From NCBI GenBank assembly GCA_031969655.1, contig DALYJX010000006.1, forward strand, positions 21,198 to 85,197: a stretch of 64,000 bases of DNA, read 5' to 3'. The position numbers and the translations under genes were made by a program. Shown in pieces: positions 49,601 to 58,317 of this stretch; position 1 is the stretch's first letter, and every line of letters starts with the position of its first letter. This stretch comes from Microseira sp003486305 (lineage in GTDB: Bacteria; Cyanobacteriota; Cyanobacteriia; Cyanobacteriales; Aerosakkonemataceae). The notes under the pieces are model-generated. The model was given only the letters and a program-made list of their open reading frames with translations, was not told the origin of the DNA and ran no database searches.

Positions 49601-49676
49601 AATTGGTAATTGGTAATTGGTGATTGCTAATTGCTAATTGGTATTTTATTGACGATTAGCCATTAGCCATTAGCAA
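49601..49676. repeat. short tandem repeats (TAATTGG / CTAATTG / GCCATTA)
   Basis: ATTGGTAATTGGTAATTGG, then TTGCTAATTGCTAATTGG and TAGCCATTAGCCATTAGC. Typical 7-9 base short tandem repeats of filamentous cyanobacteria. No gene. Confidence 0.85.
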
Positions 49677-49679
49677 AAA

Positions 49680-50903
49680 CTATTGCATTAACTGGGTAAT
49701 TTGTCGTCGCCGCCACGCAAAATGCAGGATGTTAATTCCTAACTCTTGTGCGGTACGAATTTCGTTGCGATCGCGCAAATATTCCTCATCCAATCCCCAA
49801 GCAGAAGATAAAGCACCCCTGACTAAAATAACCCCACATCCTGACCACAATTCAATCTGTTGTCCCTCGATATGCGGGAGTGCGCCAAACAAAAAAGGCT
49901 GCGATCGCAATGGATGTTCTCGTTTAATTTCTTGCCAATTTTCTAAATCAATTTCTAACTCGTCTTTAATTATATCATTAATAATGATATCTGCGAAATC
50001 TTCATTATAACTCGGAGAATCTATTAAAACAATTCCCCCAGTTCTTAAATAGCTTCTGACGGTTTCAACTTCCTCTTCTTCAAACGCAACAACTTGCGAA
50101 TCTGCCAAGTACAGTAAATCATAATAGGTTACACTTCTAGGCGTTTGCAAGCTGACTTTTCCGATTTCTGTTTCTCCCTGTAAAGACGGATAAAGTGCAG
50201 CGGCAGATTGTATTAAATAGGAGAGGTTCTCTTCTATTTTATTACTTAACTTTTTCCTACCATTATCGTAATCTGCCTCGTTTTGTTTCATTTGAGCTAC
50301 CTTCACCACCGCTTCCGGTCTAGCTTTGGCTTGCATTCGGTAGCGAAAATCTAACTGATTCCCGTTAGGAAATAAAACATCGCTTGGTTTTTCCAGTTTC
50401 ACTATACCGGGTTGCAATTCAATGCGGCACAATTCTACTTGATTGTGTTCCGGTGGATCTGTTCTTTCATCAAATCGAATCCATTCCCTTAATAATTCCG
50501 AGTTTTCTTGTCGCTCTGGATTGTAAGGATCTACATAACTGACAACTAAATAAACCGTCAAACTTCCCGTTAGCGGTGCTGGGGTAGCAATGCGAAATTT
50601 GCGGTCAATCGCCGCATCCACAATAATAAGATTTCCTTCTACATCAATCCCAATTCCCGGTTGAATTTCTACCCAACGTCTGTCTCGAAATTGAGCGGGT
50701 GCTTCGGCTGGCGGGTCGATTAATCTTACTCCCAATCCCCAAACAATTCCCGGTTGATTGAGGGATTGATAGTGAACGTTTTGGCGGCGGCGATGATATT
50801 CATGCGCCAGCAACCACCGTTTAGAATTCATCATCAATCCGTCATAAACGTGAAGGCGCTCGAAGGGATTTATCGGTGGTGGGGGAAAAGATTGATGAGT
50901 CAT
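49680..50903 (-). CDS. uncharacterised eCIS-associated protein with DUF4159-like C-terminal domain
   Basis: A 407 aa protein. The N-terminal domain (about 10-180) starts NPFERLHVYDGLMMNSKRWL and continues AHEYHRRRQNVHYQSLNQPG, VWGLGVRLIDPP. I associate this with proteins found beside eCIS and phage-tail loci. The C-terminal part (about 240-400) has YYDLLYLADSQVVAFEEEEV, LRTGGIVLIDSPS and HPLRSQPFLFGALPHIEGQ, the pattern of DUF4159 (a GATase-like fold without a recognisable catalytic Cys at the usual place; moderate inference). Its stop is 79 bases before the WD40 gene, so the three minus genes may form one operon. Confidence 0.65.
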   Translation of the reverse strand: MTHQSFPPPPINPFERLHVYDGLMMNSKRWLLAHEYHRRRQNVHYQSLNQPGIVWGLGVRLIDPPAEAPAQFRDRRWVEIQPGIGIDVEGNLIIVDAAIDRKFRIATPAPLTGSLTVYLVVSYVDPYNPERQENSELLREWIRFDERTDPPEHNQVELCRIELQPGIVKLEKPSDVLFPNGNQLDFRYRMQAKARPEAVVKVAQMKQNEADYDNGRKKLSNKIEENLSYLIQSAAALYPSLQGETEIGKVSLQTPRSVTYYDLLYLADSQVVAFEEEEVETVRSYLRTGGIVLIDSPSYNEDFADIIINDIIKDELEIDLENWQEIKREHPLRSQPFLFGALPHIEGQQIELWSGCGVILVRGALSSAWGLDEEYLRDRNEIRTAQELGINILHFAWRRRQITQLMQ

Positions 50904-50906
50904 ATA

Positions 50907-51038
50907 ATTTCAGATTTTAGATTTTAGATTTCAGATTTTGGATTGGAGATTGGAGATTTCAGATTTTGGATTGGATCTTGAGTTACCAATTAGCAATTAG
51001 CAATTAGCAATTACCAATTACCAATTACCAATTAGCAA
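50907..51038. repeat. short tandem repeats
   Basis: Two types in a row: AGATTTTAGATTTTAGATTT / GATTGGAGATTGGAGATT (50911-50985), then CAATTAGCAATTAGCAATTA and CCAATTACCAATTACC (50987-51035). The second type runs into the last codons of the pentapeptide gene. Confidence 0.85.
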
Positions 51039-52249
51039 CGCCTTTGACTTCCATCTGGCATAGTTGTGCCGCATAAATTAGTAGCAGAAGTTAGCGTGAT
51101 TCCGCTTAAAGTTGCTCCTTTTAAATCGGCATTGCTGAGGTTTGTACCGCTGAGGTTGGCTCCGCTTAAATCTGCATTACTTAAATCGGCGTTACTCAGG
51201 TCAGCATCGGTTAGATTGACGCCTCTTAAATTAACTTTTGCCAGAATTGCTTGTTTGAAAATAACACCGCTTAAATTAGCACCGCTGAGGTCGGCTCCGC
51301 TTAAATTTACGCCGCTTAAGTTGACGCCACCCAACTCGATTCCTCTCAGATTTACACCCCTAAAATTAACGCCTCTGAGATTAGCACCCCGCAGGTTGGT
51401 ACTGTTTAAGTCGATATCTCTGAGGCTGACATTAAATAAGTCTGCGCCGTTTAAGTTAGCGCCGTTTAAATTTATTCCGGTTAAGTCAGCTTCTCTCAAA
51501 TTGGCGGATATTAGATTGGTATTGCTTAAGTTAGCTTGACCCATGTTAGCGCTACTCAAGTTGGCTCGATCTAGGTTAGCCCCACTCAGGTTTGTTTGGC
51601 GCATGTCGGCATTTGTCAAGTTGGCATTGGTTAAATTAGCGCTGCTGAGATTGGCATTTTTGAGGTCGGCAATAAATAAGTTTGCTCCGCTGAGATTGGT
51701 GTTGCTCAAGTTGGCATTTTGCAAGTTTGTTCCGCTCAAGTTTGCACCTGTTAGGTTAGCATTTTCTAGGTTAATTTGACTTAAATTTACACTGCTGAGG
51801 TTAGCACCTTGCAGATCGGCTCTTCGCATGTCTCTACCGCTTGCAGGTTGATTGACGATTTCCCAAACGATGCGCCATTTGCTGTCTATTTCGGTTTCAT
51901 AGTTAATTTTTGTGTCTTTGAGGTCGGTTCCTCGCAAATCGGCGGAACGCAAGTTGGCACTGCTCAAGTTGGCACCGCGTAAGGAAGCACCCTGCAAATT
52001 TGCATTGCTCAGGTAAGCGCCGCTTAAATCGGCGGAACGCAAGTTGGCGTTGCTCAGGTTGGCGTTTCTCAAGTTGGCTTCGCGCAAGTATGCGTTGGCT
52101 AAGTTGGCGTTGGTGAGGTTGCATCCTGCACAGTCTCTGGTTTCCCGCAGGCGTCTGATGCTTGGGGACTCTTGTGCAACGATCGCTCCCATACCTCCCC
52201 AAACTAGGTACAATGCGATCGCTCCTGCACTAGGGTTCAAAATTTTCAT
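51032..52249 (-). CDS. secreted pentapeptide-repeat protein
   Basis: A 405 aa protein. Signal peptide at 1-25 (MKILNPSAGAIALYLVWGGMG, then AIVAQES). RRLRETRDCAGCNLTNANL follows with a CxxC, common at the head of exported cyanobacterial pentapeptide proteins. Then about 55 pentapeptide units A(N/D)Lxx in two blocks split by a 35-residue insertion near 110-145 (KINYETEIDSKWRIVWEIVN). The solenoid ends in CGTTMPDGSQRRC, two Cys that could pair. Function unknown; it acts outside the cytoplasm. No clear link to the eCIS genes beyond position. Confidence 0.9.
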   Translation of the reverse strand: MKILNPSAGAIALYLVWGGMGAIVAQESPSIRRLRETRDCAGCNLTNANLANAYLREANLRNANLSNANLRSADLSGAYLSNANLQGASLRGANLSSANLRSADLRGTDLKDTKINYETEIDSKWRIVWEIVNQPASGRDMRRADLQGANLSSVNLSQINLENANLTGANLSGTNLQNANLSNTNLSGANLFIADLKNANLSSANLTNANLTNADMRQTNLSGANLDRANLSSANMGQANLSNTNLISANLREADLTGINLNGANLNGADLFNVSLRDIDLNSTNLRGANLRGVNFRGVNLRGIELGGVNLSGVNLSGADLSGANLSGVIFKQAILAKVNLRGVNLTDADLSNADLSNADLSGANLSGTNLSNADLKGATLSGITLTSATNLCGTTMPDGSQRRC

Positions 52250-52304
52250 AACTCCAGCCTACTCGCGCACGCTTGCCTCAGCCCAATAATTTTAAACTAA
52301 ATTT

Positions 52305-52475
52305 CTTGACCAGGTTAACAATTCAAATATAGTAACTAACTGTTCTAATGTAGGTTGAGCAGGCATGGTATTGGCGATCGCTGCGAGTATCGATTCTGTG
52401 GCTGTTTCTGGTTGCGCCCGGTCTGGATTGGCGTGACCCTCTAATAACTGATACACTTGTGGCGCGGCGATCGTT
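52305..52475 (-). pseudogene. N-terminal fragment of an eCIS AAA+ ATPase
   Basis: Read on the minus strand, about 170 bases match 24590-24745: YQLLEGHANPDRAQPETATE, SILAAIANTMPAQPTLEQL, VTIFEL, then a break. The retained part corresponds to residues 17-70 of the 664 aa ATPase. It lies between the pentapeptide and TPR genes, so an ATPase gene once stood here too. Confidence 0.8.
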
Positions 52476-52518
52476 CACTAGCTATCAGAAAAATGCACCC
52501 GGTTTTACCTGTATCAAT

Positions 52519-54285
52519 ATGAAACAAATTTTAAAATTACTTAAAATATCGACTGCGACGATCGGTATTTTTATCAACACCACCGTCCTGGCAGCAACTA
52601 ACGAGCGAAATAGAACGATTAACGATCGAGTAGCGCAAGCCACAACGCCGCAATTTGAGCTAAAAGACTTTAACTTTTGGGCAAACCAATGTCGGATATT
52701 AGAAAGCTCACAAAACTATGGGGAAGCACTAACAGCTTGCGAACGAGCGATCGCGCTTAAACCAAACAGCAAATCTTCAGATATTTGGTCGAGTCGTAGC
52801 AATGCACTCTTGCAGTTAAAACGATATGCCGAAGCCGTAAATTCTTATGATTTTTTACTGCGTTTTGACAAAAAAAATTCTCAGGCTTGGACTCGTCGCG
52901 GCGAAGCTTTATATCAACTGGGTAAGTATGATGAAGCGATCGCCTCCCACGAGCAAGCATTGCAAGCCAATGGAAATTGGGGTAATATAACACCGGCTAT
53001 TGCCTGGTATAATAGAGGTTTAGCCTTGAAAAAATTAGGGCAAAACGAAACAGCCTTGGCATCGTTCGATCGAGCTTTAAGTATTAATGAAGATTATGCG
53101 ATCGCCATCGTTGAACGCTGCGGTACGCTATCAGATTTGGGCAGACAGGAAGAAGCAATTGCTGCTTGCGATCGCGCTATAGATGCACTACCTGCACCAG
53201 CTTTAACCAACCGTGCTATAGCGCAACAAAGAATGGGACAAATATTAGAAGCGATCGCCTCTTATGAAAAAGCCTTAGCAATTAATCCTAACGATCCTGT
53301 TATCTGGACGAATCAAGGAATTTTATGGGAAAAATTAGAGCAAAATCAAAAAGCATTGAATTCTTATAATAAAGCAATTCAAATTAATCCTAAATCTGCT
53401 TTAGCTCAAGTCAATCGCTGCGCGACACTCAACCGTTTAGCCAACTACAAAGAAGCACTAGCAGCTTGCCAGAGTTCGCTCGACGGTGATGGCAGTTGGG
53501 GAGATAAAAATCCCGCTTATGCTTGGAATCAACATAGCACTGCCCTCATCGGACTGGGGCAATACCAAGAAGCCCTCAATTCAGCAGAACGAGCGATTAA
53601 TATTAATCCAAATATGACCGAAGCTTGGAATAATAAAGGTGTTAGCCTATGGTATTTAGGAAAATATCAGGACGCCCAATTAGCCTTGCAAAAATCAGTT
53701 GAAATTAATCCTAAATATGCTCAAGCTTGGTTTAACAATGGTAGAGTATTAAGTACGTTAAGACAAAATAAATTGGCAATCCAAGCTTATGATAAAGCTT
53801 TAGAAAGCGAGATTAATTTTCAAGCAGACCTAACTTGTAGCTCAATTTTGTATAACCGAGAAAGTTTAGGAAAGTGGCTGTTGAAAGAATATGAAAAAGT
53901 TTTAGAATCGGCCCAAAACTACTGTGCTGATATCTTAGCCAACAAAAGCGTAGCATTATGGCACTTTACCGATTACCAAAACGCCCTTAATTCAGCAAAC
54001 CAGGCAATAGAACTTAATCCAAAATCCTTTGAAGCCTGGTACAATCTAGGTGTAGTGTTGGTTACATTGAAACAGTACGATCGCGCCATAGATGCTTATG
54101 AAAGAGCTAACAACATCAGACCAAACAATTTTTATGTCCTGACTGGCAAAGGTTTAGCCCTAGAAGGAATGGGACGATATCAAGACGCTCTCGAAGCCTT
54201 TGAAGCCGCTTTAAACATTAATCCCAATTACGAACTAGCTCAGCAACAACGAGATTTGTTGTTAGAAAAGTTCAAGAATAATTAA
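52519..54285 (+). CDS. exported TPR protein
   Basis: I choose ATG 52519 because MKQILKLLKISTATIGIFIN followed by TTVLAATNE is a signal peptide (VLA-A); the frame is open 60 bases further upstream. The 588 aa product has about 14 TPR units (AWTRRGEALYQLGKYDEAIA, AWYNRGLALKKLGQNETALA, AWYNLGVVLVTLKQYDRAID). Several units have Cys pairs at the unit borders (CGTLSDLGRQEEAIAACDRA). TPR arrays bind proteins; the partner is unknown. The stop is 23 bases before the tail-assembly gene on the same strand. The TPRs in the effectors are similar but not closely. Confidence 0.85.
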   Translation: MKQILKLLKISTATIGIFINTTVLAATNERNRTINDRVAQATTPQFELKDFNFWANQCRILESSQNYGEALTACERAIALKPNSKSSDIWSSRSNALLQLKRYAEAVNSYDFLLRFDKKNSQAWTRRGEALYQLGKYDEAIASHEQALQANGNWGNITPAIAWYNRGLALKKLGQNETALASFDRALSINEDYAIAIVERCGTLSDLGRQEEAIAACDRAIDALPAPALTNRAIAQQRMGQILEAIASYEKALAINPNDPVIWTNQGILWEKLEQNQKALNSYNKAIQINPKSALAQVNRCATLNRLANYKEALAACQSSLDGDGSWGDKNPAYAWNQHSTALIGLGQYQEALNSAERAININPNMTEAWNNKGVSLWYLGKYQDAQLALQKSVEINPKYAQAWFNNGRVLSTLRQNKLAIQAYDKALESEINFQADLTCSSILYNRESLGKWLLKEYEKVLESAQNYCADILANKSVALWHFTDYQNALNSANQAIELNPKSFEAWYNLGVVLVTLKQYDRAIDAYERANNIRPNNFYVLTGKGLALEGMGRYQDALEAFEAALNINPNYELAQQQRDLLLEKFKNN

Positions 54286-54308
54286 CCTATTAGCGAGTCA
54301 CCTGACTT

Positions 54309-54701
54309 ATGTCTGATAAAAACCCATTGCAAACAGAATTTAAATTTAGCCTTCCTAAAGGCTTAATCGATGACAGCGGAAAAGTTCATTCTCAAGGATT
54401 TATGCGTCTTGCTACAGCCAAAGACGAAATTTCGGTTCAAAAAGACCGTCGAGTTCAGGATAATCCAGCTTATGGATTTTTGGTGATGCTTTCTCTCGTT
54501 ATTACCAGTTTGGGCGATTTATCCGTTGTCACACCTGAAAAGTTAGAAAATCTTTTTACCTATGACCTAGCTTATTTAAAGGAGTTTTATAACCGAATTA
54601 ATCAACAAGGTAGTGCATCTATTCCGGTGAAGTGTCCTAGATGCAATGAAAAATTTAATCTGGAGTTTGAACTATCGGGGGAGTTATTCGCTACCCCTTA
54701 A
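54309..54701 (+). CDS. phage-tail/eCIS tail-assembly-like protein with zinc-ribbon half
   Basis: A 130 aa protein. Residues 1-75: TEFKFSLPKGLIDDSGKVHS, GFMRLATAKDEI, FLVMLSLVITSLGDLSVVTP. C-terminal: IPVKCPRCNEKFNLEFELSG with one CxxC. This fits the tail-assembly proteins that precede DUF6760 genes in eCIS clusters (from memory of gene order). The 3' end overlaps the next frame by 31 bases in the -1 phase, around a GGGGG run at 54677-54681. No sheath, tube or baseplate genes follow, so the locus is a remnant or its partner genes lie elsewhere. Confidence 0.75.
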   Translation: MSDKNPLQTEFKFSLPKGLIDDSGKVHSQGFMRLATAKDEISVQKDRRVQDNPAYGFLVMLSLVITSLGDLSVVTPEKLENLFTYDLAYLKEFYNRINQQGSASIPVKCPRCNEKFNLEFELSGELFATP

Positions 54702-54838
54702 ACCAACTGTATGAGGAGGTAGCCTGCATCGCATTTCATTTCCATTGGTCTTTGGAAGAGATAATTAATTTAGAGCATGGTAATCGCCAACTTTGGGTAA
54801 AGCAAATAGGCTTATTGAAACCACATGATTCAGAGTAA
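54671..54838 (+). CDS. DUF6760-like (gpE-like) protein, reached by -1 frameshift or non-standard start
   Basis: The frame opens after a TGA at 54668-54670 and reads GGVIRYPLNQLYEEVACIAF, then HFHWSLEEIINLEHGNRQL, WVKQIG and a stop at 54836-54838. RYPL-LYEEV-FHW-EI-LEH-R-WV is the DUF6760 pattern of eCIS clusters. There is no ATG, GTG or TTG before RYPL. A -1 slip of tRNA-Gly on GGG within G GGG G (54677-54681) in the upstream gene would give ...FELSG-GVIRYPL, a natural-looking joint. Phage tail-assembly chaperones are known to be made by such -1 frameshifts. The alternative is initiation at ATC or ATT. Confidence 0.65.
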   Translation, partial: TIGGVIRYPLNQLYEEVACIAFHFHWSLEEIINLEHGNRQLWVKQIGLLKPHDSE

Positions 54839-54931
54839 AACAAAAACTTATAGCCGAGATTCGCGCGATCGCAGAGGTTTTCGTTCTAATAATAAATATC
54901 TTTTTATCGCGGCGTGCGATCGCACAAATAA

Positions 54932-55660
54932 CTACTTCTGTCCCAAAACCGCTTCAATCTCTGCTAGTTTTTGACGCAATACCTCCTGAAACTCCACCAA
55001 TTGCTCTCTTTCAGCCGCCTGCAACGACTCCTCAACAGTTGCAGTAATCAGTTCAACAACCGCATTCATTCGTTTCTCTGCGCCTAACCGTCGTACAGCA
55101 GTGGACAGAATACGAGGAATATCTGAACCAGTCAAACCCGTATTAGTTTCTATTTCCCGCACAATTGCTTCCGCTTTGTCAAGGGGATTGAGGTCTTCTC
55201 GATGGAGGGAAGTCAACAAAGCCTTACGGTGTAAAGCATCGGGTTCGGGAATAACCACAGCAGTAAGCGTCTGCCAACCCAAGGCTTTAGCACTGCGCCA
55301 ACGCCGTTCCCCATCAAACAGCACTAAGTTCTCCCGCTGCATCAAAATAATCGGTTGGAGTTGTCCATCTTTCTCTAAAGAACGGGACATTGATTCAATG
55401 CTTTCTGCTAAAAACGTTTGCCTGGGTTGCTCTAGGTTTGGTTGAATTTGGTCAAGGGGAATTGACAAGATGCCAGACTGAGATTGGAGTTGGTTCCGCA
55501 GCTGGGCAAGTTGTGCTTCCAACTCGGTTGAACCAGCATTCCGCAGTCGTTCAATTTCTGCCTTGAGTTCCTGAATTTCTGCTTCAGCACTTGAAAGTTG
55601 CTGGGATTGCTTGGCAGAGGAAAAATAATCCGTGATGTTTGGAGCTTTACGGGCAACCAT
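54932..55660 (-). CDS. ParB/Spo0J family protein, short C-terminal half
   Basis: A 242 aa protein. N-terminal 70 residues include a coiled coil (SSAEAEIQELKAEIERLRNA). The ParB nuclease-like/CTPase domain follows: IPLDQIQPNLEQPRQTF, DGQLQPIILMQREN, FDGERRWRSAKALGW (GERR motif). Then LHREDLNPLDKAEAIVREIE starts the helical DNA-binding part, but the protein ends soon after a short helical tail (EFQEVLRQKLAEIEAVLGQ). Plasmid ParBs of cyanobacteria are usually longer. No ParA gene is beside it. It suggests plasmid or integrated-plasmid ancestry of this end of the window. Confidence 0.85.
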   Translation of the reverse strand: MVARKAPNITDYFSSAKQSQQLSSAEAEIQELKAEIERLRNAGSTELEAQLAQLRNQLQSQSGILSIPLDQIQPNLEQPRQTFLAESIESMSRSLEKDGQLQPIILMQRENLVLFDGERRWRSAKALGWQTLTAVVIPEPDALHRKALLTSLHREDLNPLDKAEAIVREIETNTGLTGSDIPRILSTAVRRLGAEKRMNAVVELITATVEESLQAAEREQLVEFQEVLRQKLAEIEAVLGQK

Positions 55661-55730
55661 AGGGATTTAAGATTTGAAATTTGAGATGGGAAATTGAAGC
55701 TAACTGGCAACAAATTACTTTTTGCGTTTG

Positions 55731-55849
55731 CTCAGATCTTGCACAGTGGCTCAACCTTAGTTTCTTGCAAATAGCTAAACTTGAAAGCCTAGATTTTTCG
55801 TTAAGAAACAAGGGTTTCAAGGCTTGTTGACAATGGTGCAAGATCTGAG
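55731..55849. repeat. MITE-like element, copy 2 (inverted relative to copy 1)
   Basis: 119 bases with perfect 14-bp terminal inverted repeats (CTCAGATCTTGCAC / GTGCAAGATCTGAG). Its reverse complement matches 40085-40204 closely, for example over CGAAAAATCTAGGCTTTCAA and GTTTAGCTATTTGCAAGAAA. TTTG lies on both outer sides, a possible 4-base target duplication. Confidence 0.85.
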
Positions 55850-56612
55850 TTTGGTGACTTTCTTTGACTTTGCTGGAATGGCACTTAGTTAAGCGCGTAA
55901 GCGCTTCCCTCATCCCTGCCGTGCTTAACTTTCACGTTCCCTCCCTCACAGCCTTTGACCTCCAGATCGGGGGGCGACAAGCGCCCTAAATTAGTTGCTG
56001 TATAAACTTTATAGCTCTCAAGCCCTTTTGATAAAATGTCTGCTTATTGCTCACAGAATTGATTAATTCCTTTACCTATTCTTGATACTCATGAAAAGCA
56101 ACTGTCCAATTATGACTAGATAAACAATTTCATAATTTCTCTGCATTTGTAGATTTCTTTAACATCATTGAATCCGAAAATTTTCTGTTGTTGGCTTGAA
56201 ATTTTAGTTCTTTTTCCTGCTAAAAAACCGTTACAAGTGGGGACAACGACTATTTTCTTGGATTGGGAATGGTAAGGTAGCTGTGAGCCTTTCTATTTTT
56301 ACCTGTTTTGACTTATAAATAACCATATTAGCATGTTTAACGTAATAAATTGTGGCTGGGTGAGATATTTTTACTGCCCTTGTCTGGTATAATGATAGCA
56401 GCATATATTATTAATTTTTATTTCGATCTGGTCATATAAGCGAGGCCGTTATTTTTTGCCAAACAATTTTATTGGCAATAAGCAAGTTGTTGGAGCAACT
56501 TTTGGCTCTTGGCAAAACAGCCAAAAAAACCATTAGCGCTTAAGCTAATGGGGGTGACAAGCGCCCCCTGAAAACCTCCAGTCACACTGGAACAAAAACT
56601 ACTAGGCTGATA
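55850..56612. other. gene-free region upstream of the IS4-family transposase
   Basis: No supported gene in 760 bases. GACAAGCGCCC occurs at 55976-55986 and again at 56556-56566, so one or both may belong to an element edge. CCATTAGC-GCTTAA-GCTAATGG (about 56530-56551) is a perfect hairpin. TTTTGCCAA (56454-56462) pairs with TTGGCAAAA (56509-56517). TGGTATAAT (56388-56396) is an extended -10-like sequence. Element ends could not be fixed. Confidence 0.5.
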
Positions 56613-57987
56613 ATGACTACTTCTAATATTTCTAATCGCGTACAAATTCTCTTTGAGAAATTTACGGTTAGTGTAGGACTACCATTCCGTGACCTATTAC
56701 CAGAAGCCACTATTGAGGCAGCTCTCAACGCTCTTGAAATTAAATACCGGCGCCGGTTATTTGACCCCTTTGTAACATTGTGGGCATTTCTTTCTCAGGT
56801 TTTAGATGCTGACAAGAGCTGTCACAATGCTGTCAGTCGGGTGATTGCTTGGTTATCAACTGAAAATGTAGAACTGCCTTCTCAGGATACTGGTGCTTAC
56901 TGTCAAGCGCGTCAGCGTTTACCCGAAAAATTGCTACAGCAACTGTTTAGTAAGGTAGGACAAGGCTTACAAGGTAAAGTTACACCCATAGATCTTTGGT
57001 GTGGTCGTCATGTTAAGGTAATTGATGGGTCAACAGTATCAATGCCAGACACCTCTGACAATCAGAAGATTTATCCTCAACCCAGCTCTCAATCGTCTGG
57101 GTGTGGCTTTCCCATCGCCAAAATTGGTGTTCTATTCAGTCTCGCCACAGGTGCTGCTATTGCACTAGCTATCGACGTGCTAAATACCCATGATGTCAAA
57201 TTGGCAAGACGACTATATGAATTTCTTAACCCAAATGATGTGCTTTTAGGAGACCGAGCTTTCTGTTCTTATGCTGATTTGGTTTTTGTCAAAAAGCGTA
57301 TTGCCGATGCTGTATTCCTCAAGCACCAAGGGCGTAAGCAAGAGTTACGACGCGGTAAAGTTTTTGGGTCACACGATAAGCAAGTTATTTGGCACAAGCC
57401 TAAAACTTGTCCCAAAGGTTTAACCAAAGAAGAATTCGCTACGCTTCCCTTAACTCTGAGTGTACGAGAAGTCCACTATTATATTGCTATTCCTGGGTTT
57501 CGGACTCAACAAGTTTCTTTAATCACTACTTTATTAGATGTTGAAACTTATTCGACGTTAGAGTTAGTAAAACTTTACGAATTACGTTGGGATGTGGAAC
57601 TAGACTTAAAACATCTCAAAACTACTTTGGGAATGGATATATTACGTAGCAAATCTCCAGAAATGGTGCGTAAAGAAATTTATGTTTACCTGTTAGCTTA
57701 CAATTTGCTACGCACCTTGATGTGGGAAGCTGGTACAACTTACGGCACCCTGCCGTTACAATTGTCTGCTGCTTGCAGCTCGTCAGCACCTTGATAACTT
57801 CATCCCACAATTGTTGACTACCTCTGGAAATAAACGTCGCCGAATCTATCGTATTTTACTCGCGATGATTGTACACAAACCCATTCTAGAACGTCCGGGT
57901 CGTAGCGAGCCGAGAGTCAGAAAGCGCCGCCCTAAAGCTTATCCTCTGATGCAGCAACCGAGGAATGTTAAGTCATATGATGGCTAA
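56613..57987 (+). pseudogene. IS4-family transposase, frameshifted near the 3' end
   Basis: The first frame gives 393 aa: FEKFTVSVGLPFRDLLPEAT, LDPFVTL-like DPFVTLWAFLSQVLDADKSC, HVKVIDGSTVSMPDTSDNQK (first DDE Asp region), VLLGDRAFCSYADLVF (second Asp), and YELRWDVELDLKHLKTTLGM with the Y-(2)-R-(3)-E-type signature of IS4 (YELRWDVE). It then stops at 57794, while the correct frame (+1) continues RQHLDNFIPQLLTTSGNKRR to a stop at 57985-57987. So one indel lies near 57765. The 3' end abuts the left arm of the 97-bp inverted repeat. Confidence 0.9.
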
Positions 57988-58002
57988 AGCTACCTGACTG
58001 TT

Positions 58003-58099
58003 TACTCCCTTCCCGCCAGAAGATTTTGTATGTGCGGACTGATAACTTATGCGATCGCGCTGGTTGCCAGCCCACCAGGGAGAACTAAGCAATAGTACT
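58003..58099 (+). repeat. 97-bp inverted repeat, left arm
   Basis: Contains TTCCCGCCAGAAGATTTTGT, GATAACTTATGCGATCGCGC and CCAGGGAGAACTAAGCAATA. Mismatches to the right arm: C/G near 58008 and A/G in TGCGGACTG. Confidence 0.9.
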
Positions 58100-58317
58100 T
58101 ACACAGATGTACTGTTTAGAGCGTCCCACGGGCGGCGATATTGCCTTGCGGCTAGCTACGCGATCGCAACCCGTTAGGGATGAAACAAACAAAAATTCCC
58201 GTAATCCTGTATTCATAAGGGTTTGGCGATTTTGTTTCTTAGGAGAGCTAAGTATGAGCATTCAGTACAATGAAAGATGGATAATTGAAAGTGGAAAGAT
58301 CTAGCTCTTGGGCATAA

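Noticed and set aside
51066..51779. Two long plus-strand frames rich in Leu-Lys-Pro-Ala
   Set aside because: They are the antisense of the pentapeptide-repeat gene; the periodic composition follows from the repeat.
58107..58304. 65 aa plus-strand frame with ERPTGGDIALRLATRSQPV, and a CRISPR-like GTTAGGGATGAAAC string
   Set aside because: This peptide string is a recurring by-product of repeat DNA in cyanobacterial genomes, and the CRISPR-like string is single copy with no repeat-spacer pattern.
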